DNA of 64,000 bases from Devosia sp. Leaf420 (GCF_001425445.1 NZ_LMQU01000013.1:124001-188000), one strand, 5' to 3'; positions 1-8,468 are shown, counted from the first letter of the stretch. The notes: generated by a model from the sequence alone, not told the origin. Numbers and translations are program-made.

Positions 1-497
1 AGGGCTGGGAAAAGCATTTCTGGCCAAGCTGGTCCTATCGCGCCACCTATACCTGGAATGCGACCTTCCCGGCCGGGGAAACCGTCACCGTCGAACATCG
101 CTACAAGCCCAGCGTCGGCGGCACGGTCGGCGTTTCCATGCTCGCCGAACCCTCAGAAGGCTATGATCCCGGCGCCGAATACCGCGAGCGCTATTGCACC
201 GATGATGGCTTCCGCGCCGCCGTCCGCAAGACGCTCAAGGACCCCAAGGATCTCTGGTCCGCCCCGTTCACCGAAAGCTGGATTTCCTACATCCTGACGA
301 CGGGCGGCAATTGGGCCGGCGGTAGCATCGGAAAATTCCGCCTCGTGGTCGATAAGGGCAGTGAAGACAATCTCGTCTCCTTCTGCGGCGACGATATCAA
401 GAAGATCGGCCCGACCACCTTCGAAATGGTCAAAACCGATTTCTTCCCCGAAGACGAGATCAACGTCCTGATCCTTGTCCGCCAGGAAGACCAGTAA
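1..497 (+). CDS. C-terminal part of a DUF4424-family protein, 5' end outside the window
   Basis: An open frame runs from the left edge (first full codon at position 3) to a TAA at 495-497, giving about 164 residues. Segments such as FPAGETVTVEHRYKPSVGG and the cysteine-containing stretch around YCTDDGF resemble the C-terminal half of DUF4424 proteins, which are exported proteins of unknown function found in Proteobacteria. The signal peptide and N-terminal half are not in the window. Three bases separate it from the acetyltransferase downstream, so they are probably cotranscribed. The family assignment is from recollection of the family's sequence style; no catalytic residue can be named. Confidence 0.6.
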   Translation, partial: GWEKHFWPSWSYRATYTWNATFPAGETVTVEHRYKPSVGGTVGVSMLAEPSEGYDPGAEYRERYCTDDGFRAAVRKTLKDPKDLWSAPFTESWISYILTTGGNWAGGSIGKFRLVVDKGSEDNLVSFCGDDIKKIGPTTFEMVKTDFFPEDEINVLILVRQEDQ

Positions 498-500
498 GCC

Positions 501-983
501 TTGACCAACCTCGTCATCCGCGCCGCCATTCCCGGCGACGAAGCCATCATATTGCAATTCGTGCGCGATCTCGCCGAATACGAACAGCTCTTGCATGAAG
601 TAGAGGCGAGCGAAGCCGATTTGGCGCGTGATCTCTTTGGTCCGGCGCCCAAGGTTTTTTGTGACATCGCCGAATGGGACGGAAAGCCGGTGGGCTTCGC
701 GCTCTGGTTCTACACCTATTCGACCTTCCAGGGTCGCCACGGCATCTGGCTCGAAGACCTCTATGTCGACCCAAACCTGCGCGGCAAAGGTCTGGGCAAG
801 GCGCTGCTCGTCCATTTGGCGCAGCGCTGCGCCAGCGAAAAGCTCGGGCGCTTCGAATGGTGGGTGCTCGATTGGAACGAGCCCTCGATCAAATTCTACA
901 AGAGCCAGGGTGGCGTCATGCAGGACGAGTGGACCAAGGTGCGCATCGATGGGGCAGCGCTCGAGGCGCTGGGCAAATCATGA
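501..983 (+). CDS. GNAT family N-acetyltransferase, spermidine/diamine acetyltransferase-like
   Basis: This 160-residue protein carries the GNAT acetyl-CoA loop RGKGLGKALL at about 94-103, preceded by the beta4 strand LEDLYVDP. The following segment with WWVLDWNEPSIKFYKSQGG matches the SSAT-type subfamily (diamine or spermidine N1-acetyltransferases, also thialysine acetyltransferases). It would transfer acetyl from acetyl-CoA to a small amine in the cytoplasm. The start is a TTG at 501 with AGGAAG 12 bases upstream inside the previous gene. Its stop overlaps the folA start (ATGA), which indicates translational coupling. The exact substrate cannot be read from sequence. Confidence 0.85.
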   Translation: MTNLVIRAAIPGDEAIILQFVRDLAEYEQLLHEVEASEADLARDLFGPAPKVFCDIAEWDGKPVGFALWFYTYSTFQGRHGIWLEDLYVDPNLRGKGLGKALLVHLAQRCASEKLGRFEWWVLDWNEPSIKFYKSQGGVMQDEWTKVRIDGAALEALGKS

Positions 984-1504
984 CCATCCGCCGCTCGCTC
1001 ATCGCGGCCGTCGCGCGCAACGGAGTCATCGGCAGGGACGGGGACATGCCCTGGCGTATTCCGTCCGATTTTGCCTGGTTCAAGTCAACCACTATGGGCA
1101 AGCCCATGATCATGGGCCGCAAGCAGTTCGAGACCTTCCCGAAACCCTTGCCCGGCCGCCCACACATCGTCGTCACCCGTCAAGGCGACTACGTGGCAGA
1201 GGGCGTGACCGTCGTCCATGACCTCGCCGCTGCCTTCACGGATGCAGAAACCCAGGCAAATGCCCTTGGCACCGATGAAATTATGGTCATCGGCGGGGGC
1301 GACATATACGCGCAGGCGCTGCTGTCAGCCGACCGGCTTTACATCACCCATGTCGACCTCGAACCCTCAGGCGACGTGCATTTCCCGGCCATCGACCCCG
1401 AAATCTGGGCTGTTGTCGACGAGCCCCCGGTCACCCCGTCCGTCAAGGACGCGGCAACCTATGTGATAAAAGTCTACGAAAGACGGTCCAAGCCCACGCA
1501 TTGA
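980..1504 (+). CDS. folA: Dihydrofolate reductase
   Basis: The 174-residue product reduces dihydrofolate to tetrahydrofolate with NADPH, supplying one-carbon carriers for thymidylate and purine synthesis. Diagnostic segments are NGVIGRDGDMPW near the N-terminus, IPSDFAWFK with the catalytic acid at Asp30, PMIMGRKQFET for NADPH binding, and the VIGGGDIYAQAL loop. The length is slightly above the 159 residues of the E. coli enzyme. The ATG overlaps the stop of the upstream acetyltransferase. The gene sits just before hflK, a linkage I recall as common in Hyphomicrobiales. Assignment is secure. Confidence 0.97.
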   Translation: MTIRRSLIAAVARNGVIGRDGDMPWRIPSDFAWFKSTTMGKPMIMGRKQFETFPKPLPGRPHIVVTRQGDYVAEGVTVVHDLAAAFTDAETQANALGTDEIMVIGGGDIYAQALLSADRLYITHVDLEPSGDVHFPAIDPEIWAVVDEPPVTPSVKDAATYVIKVYERRSKPTH

Positions 1505-1567
1505 TCGTTCTCAAGCCTTGCCTATATATGTTTCCAACGACAATGCGCAGGAACCGAAAGGAACGAG

Positions 1568-2704
1568 ATGCCTTGGGAGAATAATGGAGGCGGAGGTGGC
1601 CGCAATAATGGCGGTCCCTGGGGCCAGGCACCCGGTGGAGGTGGCGGCGGCCCGCGCCGTCCCGGTGGAAACACTCCCAATCTCGAGGAAATTCTCAATC
1701 GCGGTCGCGACCAGTTTCGCGGCGGTGTGCCCGGCGGCCGCTGGGCGATTGTCGGCGCCGTTGTCGCGCTGCTCGCCTTCTGGGGCGTCAATTCGGTCTA
1801 TACGATCAATTCGAGTGAAGTCGGCGTCGAGCTGCGCTTCGGTTCGCCCAAGCCCGAACTCTCCGGCGAAGGCCTGCATTTCCTGATCTGGCCGATCGAA
1901 ACGGTGGAACGCGTTCCCCTGACGCTCAACCAGACCCAGATCGGCACGGCCAATTCCAATGCTACGCCGACATCCAACCGCCCCCAGGCGAACAATGCGC
2001 CGGCGAGCGAAGGCATGATGCTTTCGGGCGATCAGAATATCGTCAGCGTTCAGTTCTCGGTCTTCTGGGCCGTCAACGATCCGATCGCCTATCTCTTCAA
2101 CGTGCGCGATCAGGAAGCCATGATCCGCTACGCCGCCGAAAGCGCCATGCGCGAAGTCGTCGGCCGCCGTCCGGCTCAGGAAGTCTATAGCGACGACCGC
2201 GCCGGCATTCAGCAGGAAGTGCTCGGGATCATCCGCAACGTCGCCGAAAGCTATGGCCTCGGCGTAAACGTTTCGCAGGTGCTGATCGAAAACGCCGGCC
2301 CGCCTGCAGAAGTCATCGACGCCTTCAACGAAGTGCAGCGTGCCCGCCAGGACGAAACCCGTCTTCAGGAAGAAGCCCGCTCTTACGCCAATACGCTCCT
2401 CGGCGATGCCCGTGGTCGTGCGGCGGCTCAGCGCGAAGACGCTGCCGCTTACACCAACCGCGTGGTGCAGGAAGCAACCGGTGAAGCCGAGCGTTTCAAC
2501 GCCGTCTATGCCGAATACGTCAATGCGCCTGAGGTGACGCGTCAGCGTCTCTATCTCGAAACCATGGAAGAGGTTCTCGGCGGCTCCGAAAAGGTGCTGA
2601 TCGAAAGCGGCGCCAATGGTTCCGGTGTCGTTCCCTACTTGCCGTTGCCTGAGCTCCGTTCGCGGACCACGACGACAACCACGCCGAACGCGACGGGGAA
2701 CTGA
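1568..2704 (+). CDS. hflK: FtsH protease activity modulator HflK
   Basis: HflK and HflC form a large SPFH-domain cage around the membrane protease FtsH and control access of membrane substrates. The 378-residue protein has the glycine- and asparagine-rich N-terminal tail usual for HflK (residues 1-35), one transmembrane helix at about 59-77, then the SPFH domain beginning with NSSEVGVELRFG. A coiled segment rich in Ala, Glu and Arg follows (about 255-310). The segment around residues 130-150 is enriched in Asn and Pro. An AAAGGAACGAG Shine-Dalgarno region precedes the ATG. It is followed after two bases by hflC, as expected for an operon. Confidence 0.95.
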   Translation: MPWENNGGGGGRNNGGPWGQAPGGGGGGPRRPGGNTPNLEEILNRGRDQFRGGVPGGRWAIVGAVVALLAFWGVNSVYTINSSEVGVELRFGSPKPELSGEGLHFLIWPIETVERVPLTLNQTQIGTANSNATPTSNRPQANNAPASEGMMLSGDQNIVSVQFSVFWAVNDPIAYLFNVRDQEAMIRYAAESAMREVVGRRPAQEVYSDDRAGIQQEVLGIIRNVAESYGLGVNVSQVLIENAGPPAEVIDAFNEVQRARQDETRLQEEARSYANTLLGDARGRAAAQREDAAAYTNRVVQEATGEAERFNAVYAEYVNAPEVTRQRLYLETMEEVLGGSEKVLIESGANGSGVVPYLPLPELRSRTTTTTTPNATGN

Positions 2705-2706
2705 TC

Positions 2707-3834
2707 ATGACGAACCGCCTCTTTATCATCGGTGCCGTCATCGTTGCGGCACTCTACGTCCTCTTCTCGTCGATCTACGTGGTCGATGAGCGTGAGCAAG
2801 CCATTGTCACGCGCTTTGGCCAGATCACCGATATCCGCACCGAGCCGGGCGTCTATTTCAAGATCCCGACCGATTTCGTCGATCGCGTCCAACTCGTCGA
2901 AGACCGGCTCCTGCGCTACGATATCGCCAATATGCGCGTTCAGGTTTCGGGCAACGCCTTCTATCAGGTCGATGCTTTCCTGACCTACCGCATTGCGGAC
3001 GCTCGTCTCTTCCGTCAGCGCGCCACCGGCCAGCTTTCGGTGGTCGAAGATCGTATCGGCGCCAACCTCGACTCGGCCCTTCGCCAGGTCTATGCGGCCC
3101 GCGAATTCAACGCGGCTCTCTCGGACCAGCGCGCCCAGATGATGCAGGAAACCCGTGACCTTATCCGTCCGGACCTCGCTGAAATCGGCGTCGATGTCGT
3201 CGACGTGCGTATCCTCCGGACCGATCTAGATGCCGACGTTTCGGCCACGACCTTCGAGCGTATGCGCGCCGAACGTCTTGCCGAAGCGGCACTCCTCCGC
3301 GCTCGCGGCGAAGAGCAGGCCCAGAGCCTTCGGGCTATCGCCGATCGTCAGGCTGTCGAAATCGTCGCTGCCGCCACGCGTGATGCCGAAATCATCCGTG
3401 GTACGGGTGATGCGGAACGCAACCGCATCTTCGCGGCTGCGTACGGTCAGGATCCCGAATTCTTCGAGTTCTACCGCTCGATGGAATCTTATCGCACGGC
3501 TCTCTCGAACACCGGGACCACGATGGTCCTCTCGCCCGATAGCGCCTTCTTCCGCTATTTTGGTTCGAGCGGCGAACTGCCGGCGGCCAATACCAACTTC
3601 GCGACGCCAATCGCGCCGCAGCCGCTTCCCGAAAGCGCGCTGCCAAGCACGGAACCCGCTCTTGACGGCCTCGGCATCGAAGAGACGATCGCCCCTCCAG
3701 CCGTCACGCTGGAAGACGGCTCCGAACTGACCCCCACGGTCGGCACGGAAGCCCCGGCACCGGTGGAAGCTCCGGCAACCACGACGCCCGCTCCAGCCAC
3801 CACACCGGCCCCGGCAACGGGCACGGGCGGTTAG
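2707..3834 (+). CDS. hflC: Protease modulator HflC with an extended Pro/Thr/Ala tail
   Basis: This is the partner of HflK in the FtsH-regulating membrane complex. One transmembrane helix lies at residues 4-24, followed directly by the SPFH core (VVDEREQAIVTRFGQI) and the helical region typical of HflC (DLIRPDLAEIGVDVVDVRI, RMRAERLAEAALLRARGEE). At 375 residues it is longer than the roughly 330 of E. coli HflC. The extra length is a low-complexity tail after about residue 300 made of Pro, Ala, Thr and Glu. A strong terminator follows. In related genomes a DUF2065 gene and degP usually come next; here neither is present. Confidence 0.94.
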   Translation: MTNRLFIIGAVIVAALYVLFSSIYVVDEREQAIVTRFGQITDIRTEPGVYFKIPTDFVDRVQLVEDRLLRYDIANMRVQVSGNAFYQVDAFLTYRIADARLFRQRATGQLSVVEDRIGANLDSALRQVYAAREFNAALSDQRAQMMQETRDLIRPDLAEIGVDVVDVRILRTDLDADVSATTFERMRAERLAEAALLRARGEEQAQSLRAIADRQAVEIVAAATRDAEIIRGTGDAERNRIFAAAYGQDPEFFEFYRSMESYRTALSNTGTTMVLSPDSAFFRYFGSSGELPAANTNFATPIAPQPLPESALPSTEPALDGLGIEETIAPPAVTLEDGSELTPTVGTEAPAPVEAPATTTPAPATTPAPATGTGG

Positions 3835-3854
3835 TCTGGACCCGACGAAATGAG

Positions 3855-3889
3855 AAAAGCCCGGCACCGCTGCCGGGCTTTTTGTTTTT
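3855..3889 (+). terminator. Rho-independent terminator of the folA-hflKC operon
   Basis: A GC-rich stem AAAGCCCGGCA / TGCCGGGCTTT with a four-base loop is followed by TTTGTTTTT, 20 bases after the hflC stop codon. This ends the plus-strand operon. Confidence 0.9.
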
Positions 3890-3902
3890 GAGTGCGGCGA
3901 AG

Positions 3903-4010
3903 ACCCCACCTAGCCTCCCCCGGTAGGGGGAGGGATATGCCGGTGGCCCACAATCACCAAGGCAAACTCAATGTGTCCCTCCCCCTACCAGGGGGAGGTC
4001 AGGTGGGGGT
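3903..4010. repeat. Intergenic palindromic repeat, CCTCCCCC/GGGGGAGG family
   Basis: The outer arms start with ACCCCACCTAGCCTCCCC and end with the near-complement GGGGAGGTCAGGTGGGGGT. Each arm is itself a small palindrome (CCTCCCCC..GGGGGAGGG and CCCTCCCCC..GGGGGAGG). The whole could fold into a cruciform of about 108 bp. The same arm vocabulary recurs at 46635-46762 and 49501-49620, so it is one copy of a dispersed non-coding element. Confidence 0.8.
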
Positions 4011-4340
4011 AAACCCCCAACCCCCAAAAAAACTTATCCATCTTCTCCCCGCGCCCCAAAACCTCGCCCATACTCTCCCCATTCCGCCAGTCACACGGCT
4101 CCCACGCAGGGTCGGGCGGAATGGCCGGTGGATGGGGGCGCCTATCCGGGCGGGGAGTTGAAATACGGCAGCCGCGACTGAAATAACGTTCGCGCCTGAT
4201 CCCGGACCCGCTGCAAACTCCGGATCCTGTGACGGGCGGCCTTTGGCTCCCAATGTCTAAACAGGTAGAGCCAATGGCCGCCCGTCACCGTGAAACCGCA
4301 ACGCCAAAAGGCCGGGCGGCGCTTCGGCACGTCCGGTGCT
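4011..4340. other. Gene-free stretch between hflC and serB, site where degP is usually found
   Basis: No convincing gene is seen here. The stretch contains an inverted repeat CATTCCGCC (4080-4088) / GGCGGAATG (4115-4123) and the long hairpin described at 4229-4288. Open frames crossing it run into the neighbouring repeat and look non-coding. In many Hyphomicrobiales the region after hflC carries DUF2065 and degP; no remnant of a trypsin-like serine protease could be recognised. Confidence 0.6.
4229..4288. repeat. Long intergenic inverted repeat downstream of serB
   Basis: Left arm 4229-4249 (GTGACGGGCGGCCTTTGGCTC) and right arm 4268-4288 are reverse complements at 20 of 21 positions, separated by 18 bases. 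It lies about 50 bases past the serB stop on the minus strand. No T-tract follows on either strand, so it looks more like an intergenic palindromic repeat or an mRNA 3'-end stabiliser than a classical terminator. Confidence 0.75.
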
Positions 4341-5213
4341 TCAGCGCACGAAATCTTCGTCCGAATACCCCTGCAGGTAGAGCAGTGCGGTGAGATCGCC
4401 GTGGTCAACCCGACAGCCGGCAGCAGCAGCAACGGCAGGTTTGGCATGGAGCGCCACGCCAAACCCGGCAATGCCGATCATGTCGAGATCATTGGCGCCA
4501 TCGCCGACGGCAACCGTCTGCGCCAGCGTCAAGCCGCGCTCAGCCACCAAAGCTTCGAGCCGCTCACGCTTGGTGTTCTTGTCGACGATCGGCTTCTGCA
4601 CCGTGCCGGTCAGCGCGTCGCCATCGAATTTGAGCACATTGGCGATTGCTTCGTCAAAGCCGATGCGCTTGGCAAAATAGTCGGCAAAGAACGTAAAGCC
4701 GCCCGAGACCAGCGAGGTGTAGGCGCCATAGGCCTTCATCGTGTGGACGAGCGTCCGTCCGCCCGGGGTCAGGGTGATGGCCTCGCGGCGGATGGCTTCG
4801 ATCGTCGCGCGCTCCAGCCCCTTGAGCAGCGCCACGCGCGTATCGAGCGCCTCGGCAAAATCCAGTTCGCCCCGCATGGCGCGCTCGGTGATCTCCGCAA
4901 CCTGCGGCTTCAAATCCAGGGCAGCCGCCAGTTCGTCAATGCACTCCTGCTGGATCATCGTCGAATCCATATCGGCAATCAGCAGCAGCTTACGGCGGCC
5001 TTCGGAGGGCACGATATTGACGTCGACCGCGCGACTGCCAATGATTTCGCGAGCGATTTCGGCCGCGTTCGGCGCCTTGGGTTCGAGAATATCGCAGGCG
5101 ACCTGATGGGTCAGCCAGTTGAGTTCTCCGCCCGTTTGCTGCACGACTGCCGCCGCGAGCGAAACGTCCAGTTCGGAATCGGCAGGATTGGCAATGAGGC
5201 TGAGAACCGGCAT
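4341..5213 (-). CDS. serB: Phosphoserine phosphatase SerB
   Basis: SerB hydrolyses O-phospho-L-serine in the last step of serine synthesis. The 290-residue protein has an N-terminal regulatory region (about 1-72), then HAD motif I at DMDST (81-85, nucleophile Asp81), the substrate segment VSGGFTFFADYFA, and the metal-binding motif GDGANDLDM near the C-terminus. I chose the ATG at 5213 because the frame upstream of it encodes a dispersed repeat rather than protein; the resulting length fits the family. The gene is divergent from miaA, and the two share a 107-bp region with a palindromic repeat. Confidence 0.94.
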   Translation of the reverse strand: MPVLSLIANPADSELDVSLAAAVVQQTGGELNWLTHQVACDILEPKAPNAAEIAREIIGSRAVDVNIVPSEGRRKLLLIADMDSTMIQQECIDELAAALDLKPQVAEITERAMRGELDFAEALDTRVALLKGLERATIEAIRREAITLTPGGRTLVHTMKAYGAYTSLVSGGFTFFADYFAKRIGFDEAIANVLKFDGDALTGTVQKPIVDKNTKRERLEALVAERGLTLAQTVAVGDGANDLDMIGIAGFGVALHAKPAVAAAAGCRVDHGDLTALLYLQGYSDEDFVR

Positions 5214-5241
5214 GGCGGAAGCGACTTTCGGAGGGCTGAAG

Positions 5242-5284
5242 CATGTCTCCCGAAAGTGGGGACCGGTTTCGGGATAAAGACATG
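5242..5284. repeat. Palindromic intergenic repeat of the Hyphomicrobiales type
   Basis: The outer arms CATGTCT and AGACATG pair, and inside them CCCGAAA pairs with TTTCGGG. Elements of this shape (ATGTC..cccGAAAGTGG..ACCGGTTTcggg..GACATG) are abundant between genes in rhizobia and relatives as I recall them. It occupies the shared serB/miaA upstream region. Confidence 0.7.
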
Positions 5285-5299
5285 CGTGAAAACAAAGAA

Positions 5300-5319
5300 C
5301 CAAAGCCCTTGGGCTTTGG
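5300..5319 (+). promoter_or_regulatory. Hairpin with CTTG tetraloop immediately before the miaA start
   Basis: CCAAAGCC and GGCTTTGG flank a CTTG loop, and the stem ends one base before the chosen miaA ATG. In RNA this would cover the position expected for the ribosome-binding site, which otherwise lacks a good Shine-Dalgarno. Confidence 0.5.
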
Positions 5320-5320
5320 G

Positions 5321-6217
5321 ATGACGCGCCAGAGAAGCGCCGTCCTGATAGCGGGTCCCACCGCAAGCGGCAAGTCGAGCCTCGCTTTGGCGCGCGCCCG
5401 GGAAAGCGGCGGCGTCATCGTCAATGCCGATTCCATGCAGCTCTACGACACGCTCCGCATCGTCACGGCCCGCCCGTCCGAAGAAGACGAAGCGCAGGCC
5501 CAACATCGGCTCTACGGCACGGTGCCGGCAGCGACCCGCTTTTCGACCGGCCAATGGCTCACCGCTGTCCGCGCCATTCTCGATGATATCGACCCCGCCC
5601 GCGAAGTCATTTTCGTCGGCGGCACCGGCCTCTATTTCGATGCGCTCATCAAAGGCTTTGCTGATGTTCCGGAAATCTCCCCCGAACTGACACGCGCTGT
5701 TCAGGACGAAATCCTGCACCTCGATGAAGCCCGCCGCATGGCTTTGCTGCAGCGCGAAGACCCCAAGGCCGCAGAACGGCTCGGCGTCGCCGATCCCCAG
5801 CGCGTCATCCGCGCTCTCGCCGTCAAGCGCGCCACCGGCCGCCCGCTCTCCGACTTTCAAGACGATCTACAGCCCGGCCTTCTCGATGGCTGGGCGATCG
5901 AGCGCTTTGTACTCTCGCCCGATCGGGACGTGCTCCGCGCCCGCATCGCCCAACGCTTTGAAGCCATGTTCGCCAGTGGCGCTGTCGAAGAGGTGAGGGC
6001 GCTCTTGGCGCAAAATCTCGACCCATCTTTGCCGGTCATGAAAGCCATCGGCGTCCGCGAAATCGGCGATTGGCTCGATGGCGTCCAAAGCCGCGACGAC
6101 GCTATCTCGCTCGCCACCATCGCCACGCATCAATATGCCAAGCGCCAGCGCACGTGGTTCCGAAACCGCATGGGCGATTGGCCGCGCCTCGGCCTCGAAG
6201 GCACACCCCTGGTTTAG
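5321..6217 (+). CDS. miaA: tRNA dimethylallyltransferase MiaA
   Basis: MiaA transfers a dimethylallyl group to N6 of A37 in tRNAs reading UNN codons. The 298-residue product begins MTRQRSAVLIAGPTASGKSS with the P-loop at about 12-19, followed by the DSMQLY motif, VGGTGLYFDAL, and C-terminal IGVREIGDWLDG with the KRQRTWFRNR tRNA-binding segment. The ATG at 5321 was preferred over upstream starts because they fall inside the palindromic repeat. Its end overlaps the convergent MATE gene by four bases. Confidence 0.96.
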   Translation: MTRQRSAVLIAGPTASGKSSLALARARESGGVIVNADSMQLYDTLRIVTARPSEEDEAQAQHRLYGTVPAATRFSTGQWLTAVRAILDDIDPAREVIFVGGTGLYFDALIKGFADVPEISPELTRAVQDEILHLDEARRMALLQREDPKAAERLGVADPQRVIRALAVKRATGRPLSDFQDDLQPGLLDGWAIERFVLSPDRDVLRARIAQRFEAMFASGAVEEVRALLAQNLDPSLPVMKAIGVREIGDWLDGVQSRDDAISLATIATHQYAKRQRTWFRNRMGDWPRLGLEGTPLV

Positions 6218-7638
6218 ACCGGTTGGCCTATCCCGCGCATCAGACCGATGCGCTCGCGTAGCGCAAACCGCGTCACCAGCACCACCGCGACGAATGCCAA
6301 ACCCGCTGCCAGACCGATCCAAATGCCGACGCCACGCCACTCCGCCACGAAGCCCAGGAAATAGGCGATCGGCAGCCCGACCATCCAGTAACCCACGATC
6401 GCCAGAATCATCGGTGTCTTGGTGTCGCTCAGCCCGCGCAGCGAGTGCGCCGCGACGACCTGCGCGCCGTCCACCAGCTGGAAAACCCCGGCCACCACAA
6501 GGAACGACGCCGCCAGCGTCAGCGAGGTGACATTGGCATCGACATGCGGATCGAGAAACACCTTCACGATATGCGGCCCGAAGGTCAGGAACGATATGCA
6601 GGATACGGTCATGAAGGCGGTGCCCATCATGAACGACGTCCAACCCGCCTTGCGAATGCCTTCCACATCGCCGCGCCCATAAGCCATGCCGACACGCACC
6701 GTCGCGGCAACGCCCAAGCCGAGCGGCACCATGAAGGCGATGGACGCGCATTGCAGCGCAATCGCGTGCGCCGCGACCTCGTCCGTCCCGAGCCGGCCCA
6801 TCAGCAAGGCAGCAGCGGTAAACATGCCAACCTCGGCGACGACCGTCAGCCCGATCGGCGTGCCGATGCGGAAAATCTCGCGGAAGCGCGGCCAATCCGG
6901 CTTCCAGAATCGCAGCAGCACATGAAAGCGCTTCAGCCGCCGATGCCGAACGACATAGGTCACCATGGCGATGAGCATCACGACATTGGTCAGCGTGGTC
7001 GCGATCGCCGCCCCGCGCAATTCCAGCCGCGGAAAGCCGAAGTGGCCAAAGATCAGCACATAGGCGGTGAGGGCATTCACCAGCACGCCCATCACGGTGA
7101 TGACGAGAATCGCCCGCGTCGCATCGAAAGCGGACAGCAGCGAGCGGAACGCGATGATGCCGAGGGCAGGGAACAGCGACCAGGCAGCAATCTGGATGAA
7201 CTGATTGGCCAATTCCGTCGCCTGGGGATCTTGGCCCAGCGCCTGATAGATCGGCTTGATCTGCAGCACGATCGGCACCAGCACCATGGCCAGAACGATC
7301 GCCGCCCAGCAGCCTTGCCGCACGATGCGGCGCACCGCCTTGATGTTGCGTGAGCCGCGCGCCTGCGCCACGAGCGGAGCTACAGCGCCGACGACACCGA
7401 TGCCGCCAACCAGAAATGGCATGAGAAATGTCGTCGCCAGCGTACCGGCCGCGAGATAGTCGGAGCCGAGCCAGCCTAAAAGAATCACGTCGGTGGTATG
7501 GAGCGCATTCTGGGCCAATTGAGCGATGACCAGCGGCCAGGCGAGCGCAAAGGTCGCGCGGAATTCGCTCGCCCAGCTGCTCAAGCCGGTTTGTTCGGCG
7601 TCGTTGCCAACGCCCGCGACATTATCGGTCATTTCCAT
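6214..7638 (-). CDS. MATE family efflux transporter (NorM-like)
   Basis: The 474-residue protein has about twelve hydrophobic helices and the duplicated MATE architecture. Recognisable segments are FALAWPLVIAQLAQNALHTT in helix 1, GTLATTFLMPFLVGGIGVV, and GLGVAATVRVGMAYGRG in the second half. These transporters expel cationic drugs or metabolites with Na+ or H+ as counter-ion from the inner membrane. The ATG at 7638 follows AAGGTGGGA. The gene converges on miaA with stop codons overlapping, and is divergent from the DUF423 gene. Confidence 0.92.
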   Translation of the reverse strand: MEMTDNVAGVGNDAEQTGLSSWASEFRATFALAWPLVIAQLAQNALHTTDVILLGWLGSDYLAAGTLATTFLMPFLVGGIGVVGAVAPLVAQARGSRNIKAVRRIVRQGCWAAIVLAMVLVPIVLQIKPIYQALGQDPQATELANQFIQIAAWSLFPALGIIAFRSLLSAFDATRAILVITVMGVLVNALTAYVLIFGHFGFPRLELRGAAIATTLTNVVMLIAMVTYVVRHRRLKRFHVLLRFWKPDWPRFREIFRIGTPIGLTVVAEVGMFTAAALLMGRLGTDEVAAHAIALQCASIAFMVPLGLGVAATVRVGMAYGRGDVEGIRKAGWTSFMMGTAFMTVSCISFLTFGPHIVKVFLDPHVDANVTSLTLAASFLVVAGVFQLVDGAQVVAAHSLRGLSDTKTPMILAIVGYWMVGLPIAYFLGFVAEWRGVGIWIGLAAGLAFVAVVLVTRFALRERIGLMRGIGQPV

Positions 7639-7688
7639 TTCCCACCTTCAGGCGTCATGCTCTAGTCCAAAGCGGCTGCCGCTGGAAG

Positions 7689-8066
7689 ATGGAGACGAAA
7701 TTGACGCTCGCATGGCGCAGATCATTCATGGTGCTGGCAGGTTTGCTGGGTGCACTCGGCGTCGCGAGCGCGGCCGCGGCGTCCCATGGTTCCGACGTCC
7801 GCAATGTTGCCGCCATATCCACCATCGCACTAGCCCATGCTCCGGTGCTCTTGCTTCTCGCACTGGCCGGACGGGGTAGGGCCCTTGTCGCAGCCGGCGT
7901 AATTCTCTCGATCGGCGTAATCTTATTCACGGCTGACCTCGCCATGCGACAATGGCTGGGCGCGCCATTGTTCCCCGGCGCAGCGCCGCTTGGAGGTGGA
8001 GCCTTGATCGTTGGCTGGATTGTGATGGCGATTTCAGCCGCGTTCCGGTCATCCTTTAACAATTGA
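7689..8066 (+). CDS. DUF423 family inner-membrane protein
   Basis: This 125-residue protein has four predicted membrane segments. The N-terminal part SFMVLAGLLGALGVASAAAASHG resembles the DUF423 (YgdD-like) signature in which a Gly/Ala-rich first helix is followed by a His-containing turn. The C-terminal segment ends FPGAAPLGGGALIVGWIVMAIS as is usual for the family. Function is unknown. It is transcribed divergently from the MATE gene with 50 bases between them. Confidence 0.8.
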   Translation: METKLTLAWRRSFMVLAGLLGALGVASAAAASHGSDVRNVAAISTIALAHAPVLLLLALAGRGRALVAAGVILSIGVILFTADLAMRQWLGAPLFPGAAPLGGGALIVGWIVMAISAAFRSSFNN

Positions 8067-8145
8067 TTCAAACTTTCTTGAGCGCGATCCGGAACCAAGC
8101 CCAAAATTCCGCATTATGTGATCGATCAGTTCCCTGGAGGATCCT

Positions 8146-8421
8146 ATGCATAAGTTCTTGATTATCGCCGCCGCCACCCTCTCCCTGGCTGCCTGCACGA
8201 CCACACAGCAGGGCGCTACGGTTGGCGCACTCGGCGGTGCCGTTGTTGGTGCTGCCGCAACCGGCGGTAGCGGTGTAGGGACCCTCGTTGGCGCCGGCGT
8301 TGGCGCAGTCGTCGGTGCAGCCGCTGGCGACGTCCTCGGCCGCGTTGAAGGCAGCAACGACCGTTGCGTCTATCAGCGTCCGAACGGCACGCGTTACGTC
8401 GATACCTGCCCACGCGGCTAA
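8146..8421 (+). CDS. Small glycine-zipper outer-membrane lipoprotein
   Basis: The 91-residue product begins MHKFLIIAAATLSLAAC, a lipoprotein signal with lipobox LAAC and lipidated Cys17. It continues with a glycine-zipper 2TM segment in which Gly recurs every four residues (GALGGAVVGAAATGG, GAGVGAVVGAAAG), then a short C-terminal part with two cysteines (NDRCVYQRPNG, YVDTCPRG). Such SlyB/OsmB-like proteins sit in the outer membrane and are often envelope-stress induced; that induction is not shown here. A good GGAGG Shine-Dalgarno precedes the ATG and a strong terminator follows, so it is likely a single-gene unit. Confidence 0.85.
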   Translation: MHKFLIIAAATLSLAACTTTQQGATVGALGGAVVGAAATGGSGVGTLVGAGVGAVVGAAAGDVLGRVEGSNDRCVYQRPNGTRYVDTCPRG

Positions 8422-8468
8422 TTTCGCTGAGGCGGTTTAAGACCTAAACCGCTGATGTGGTGCAAAGG

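Noticed and set aside
4142..4471. A 109-codon minus-strand frame overlapping the serB 3' end
   Set aside because: It overlaps serB out of frame and spans the inverted repeat at 4229-4288; it is most likely a chance frame through repeat sequence.
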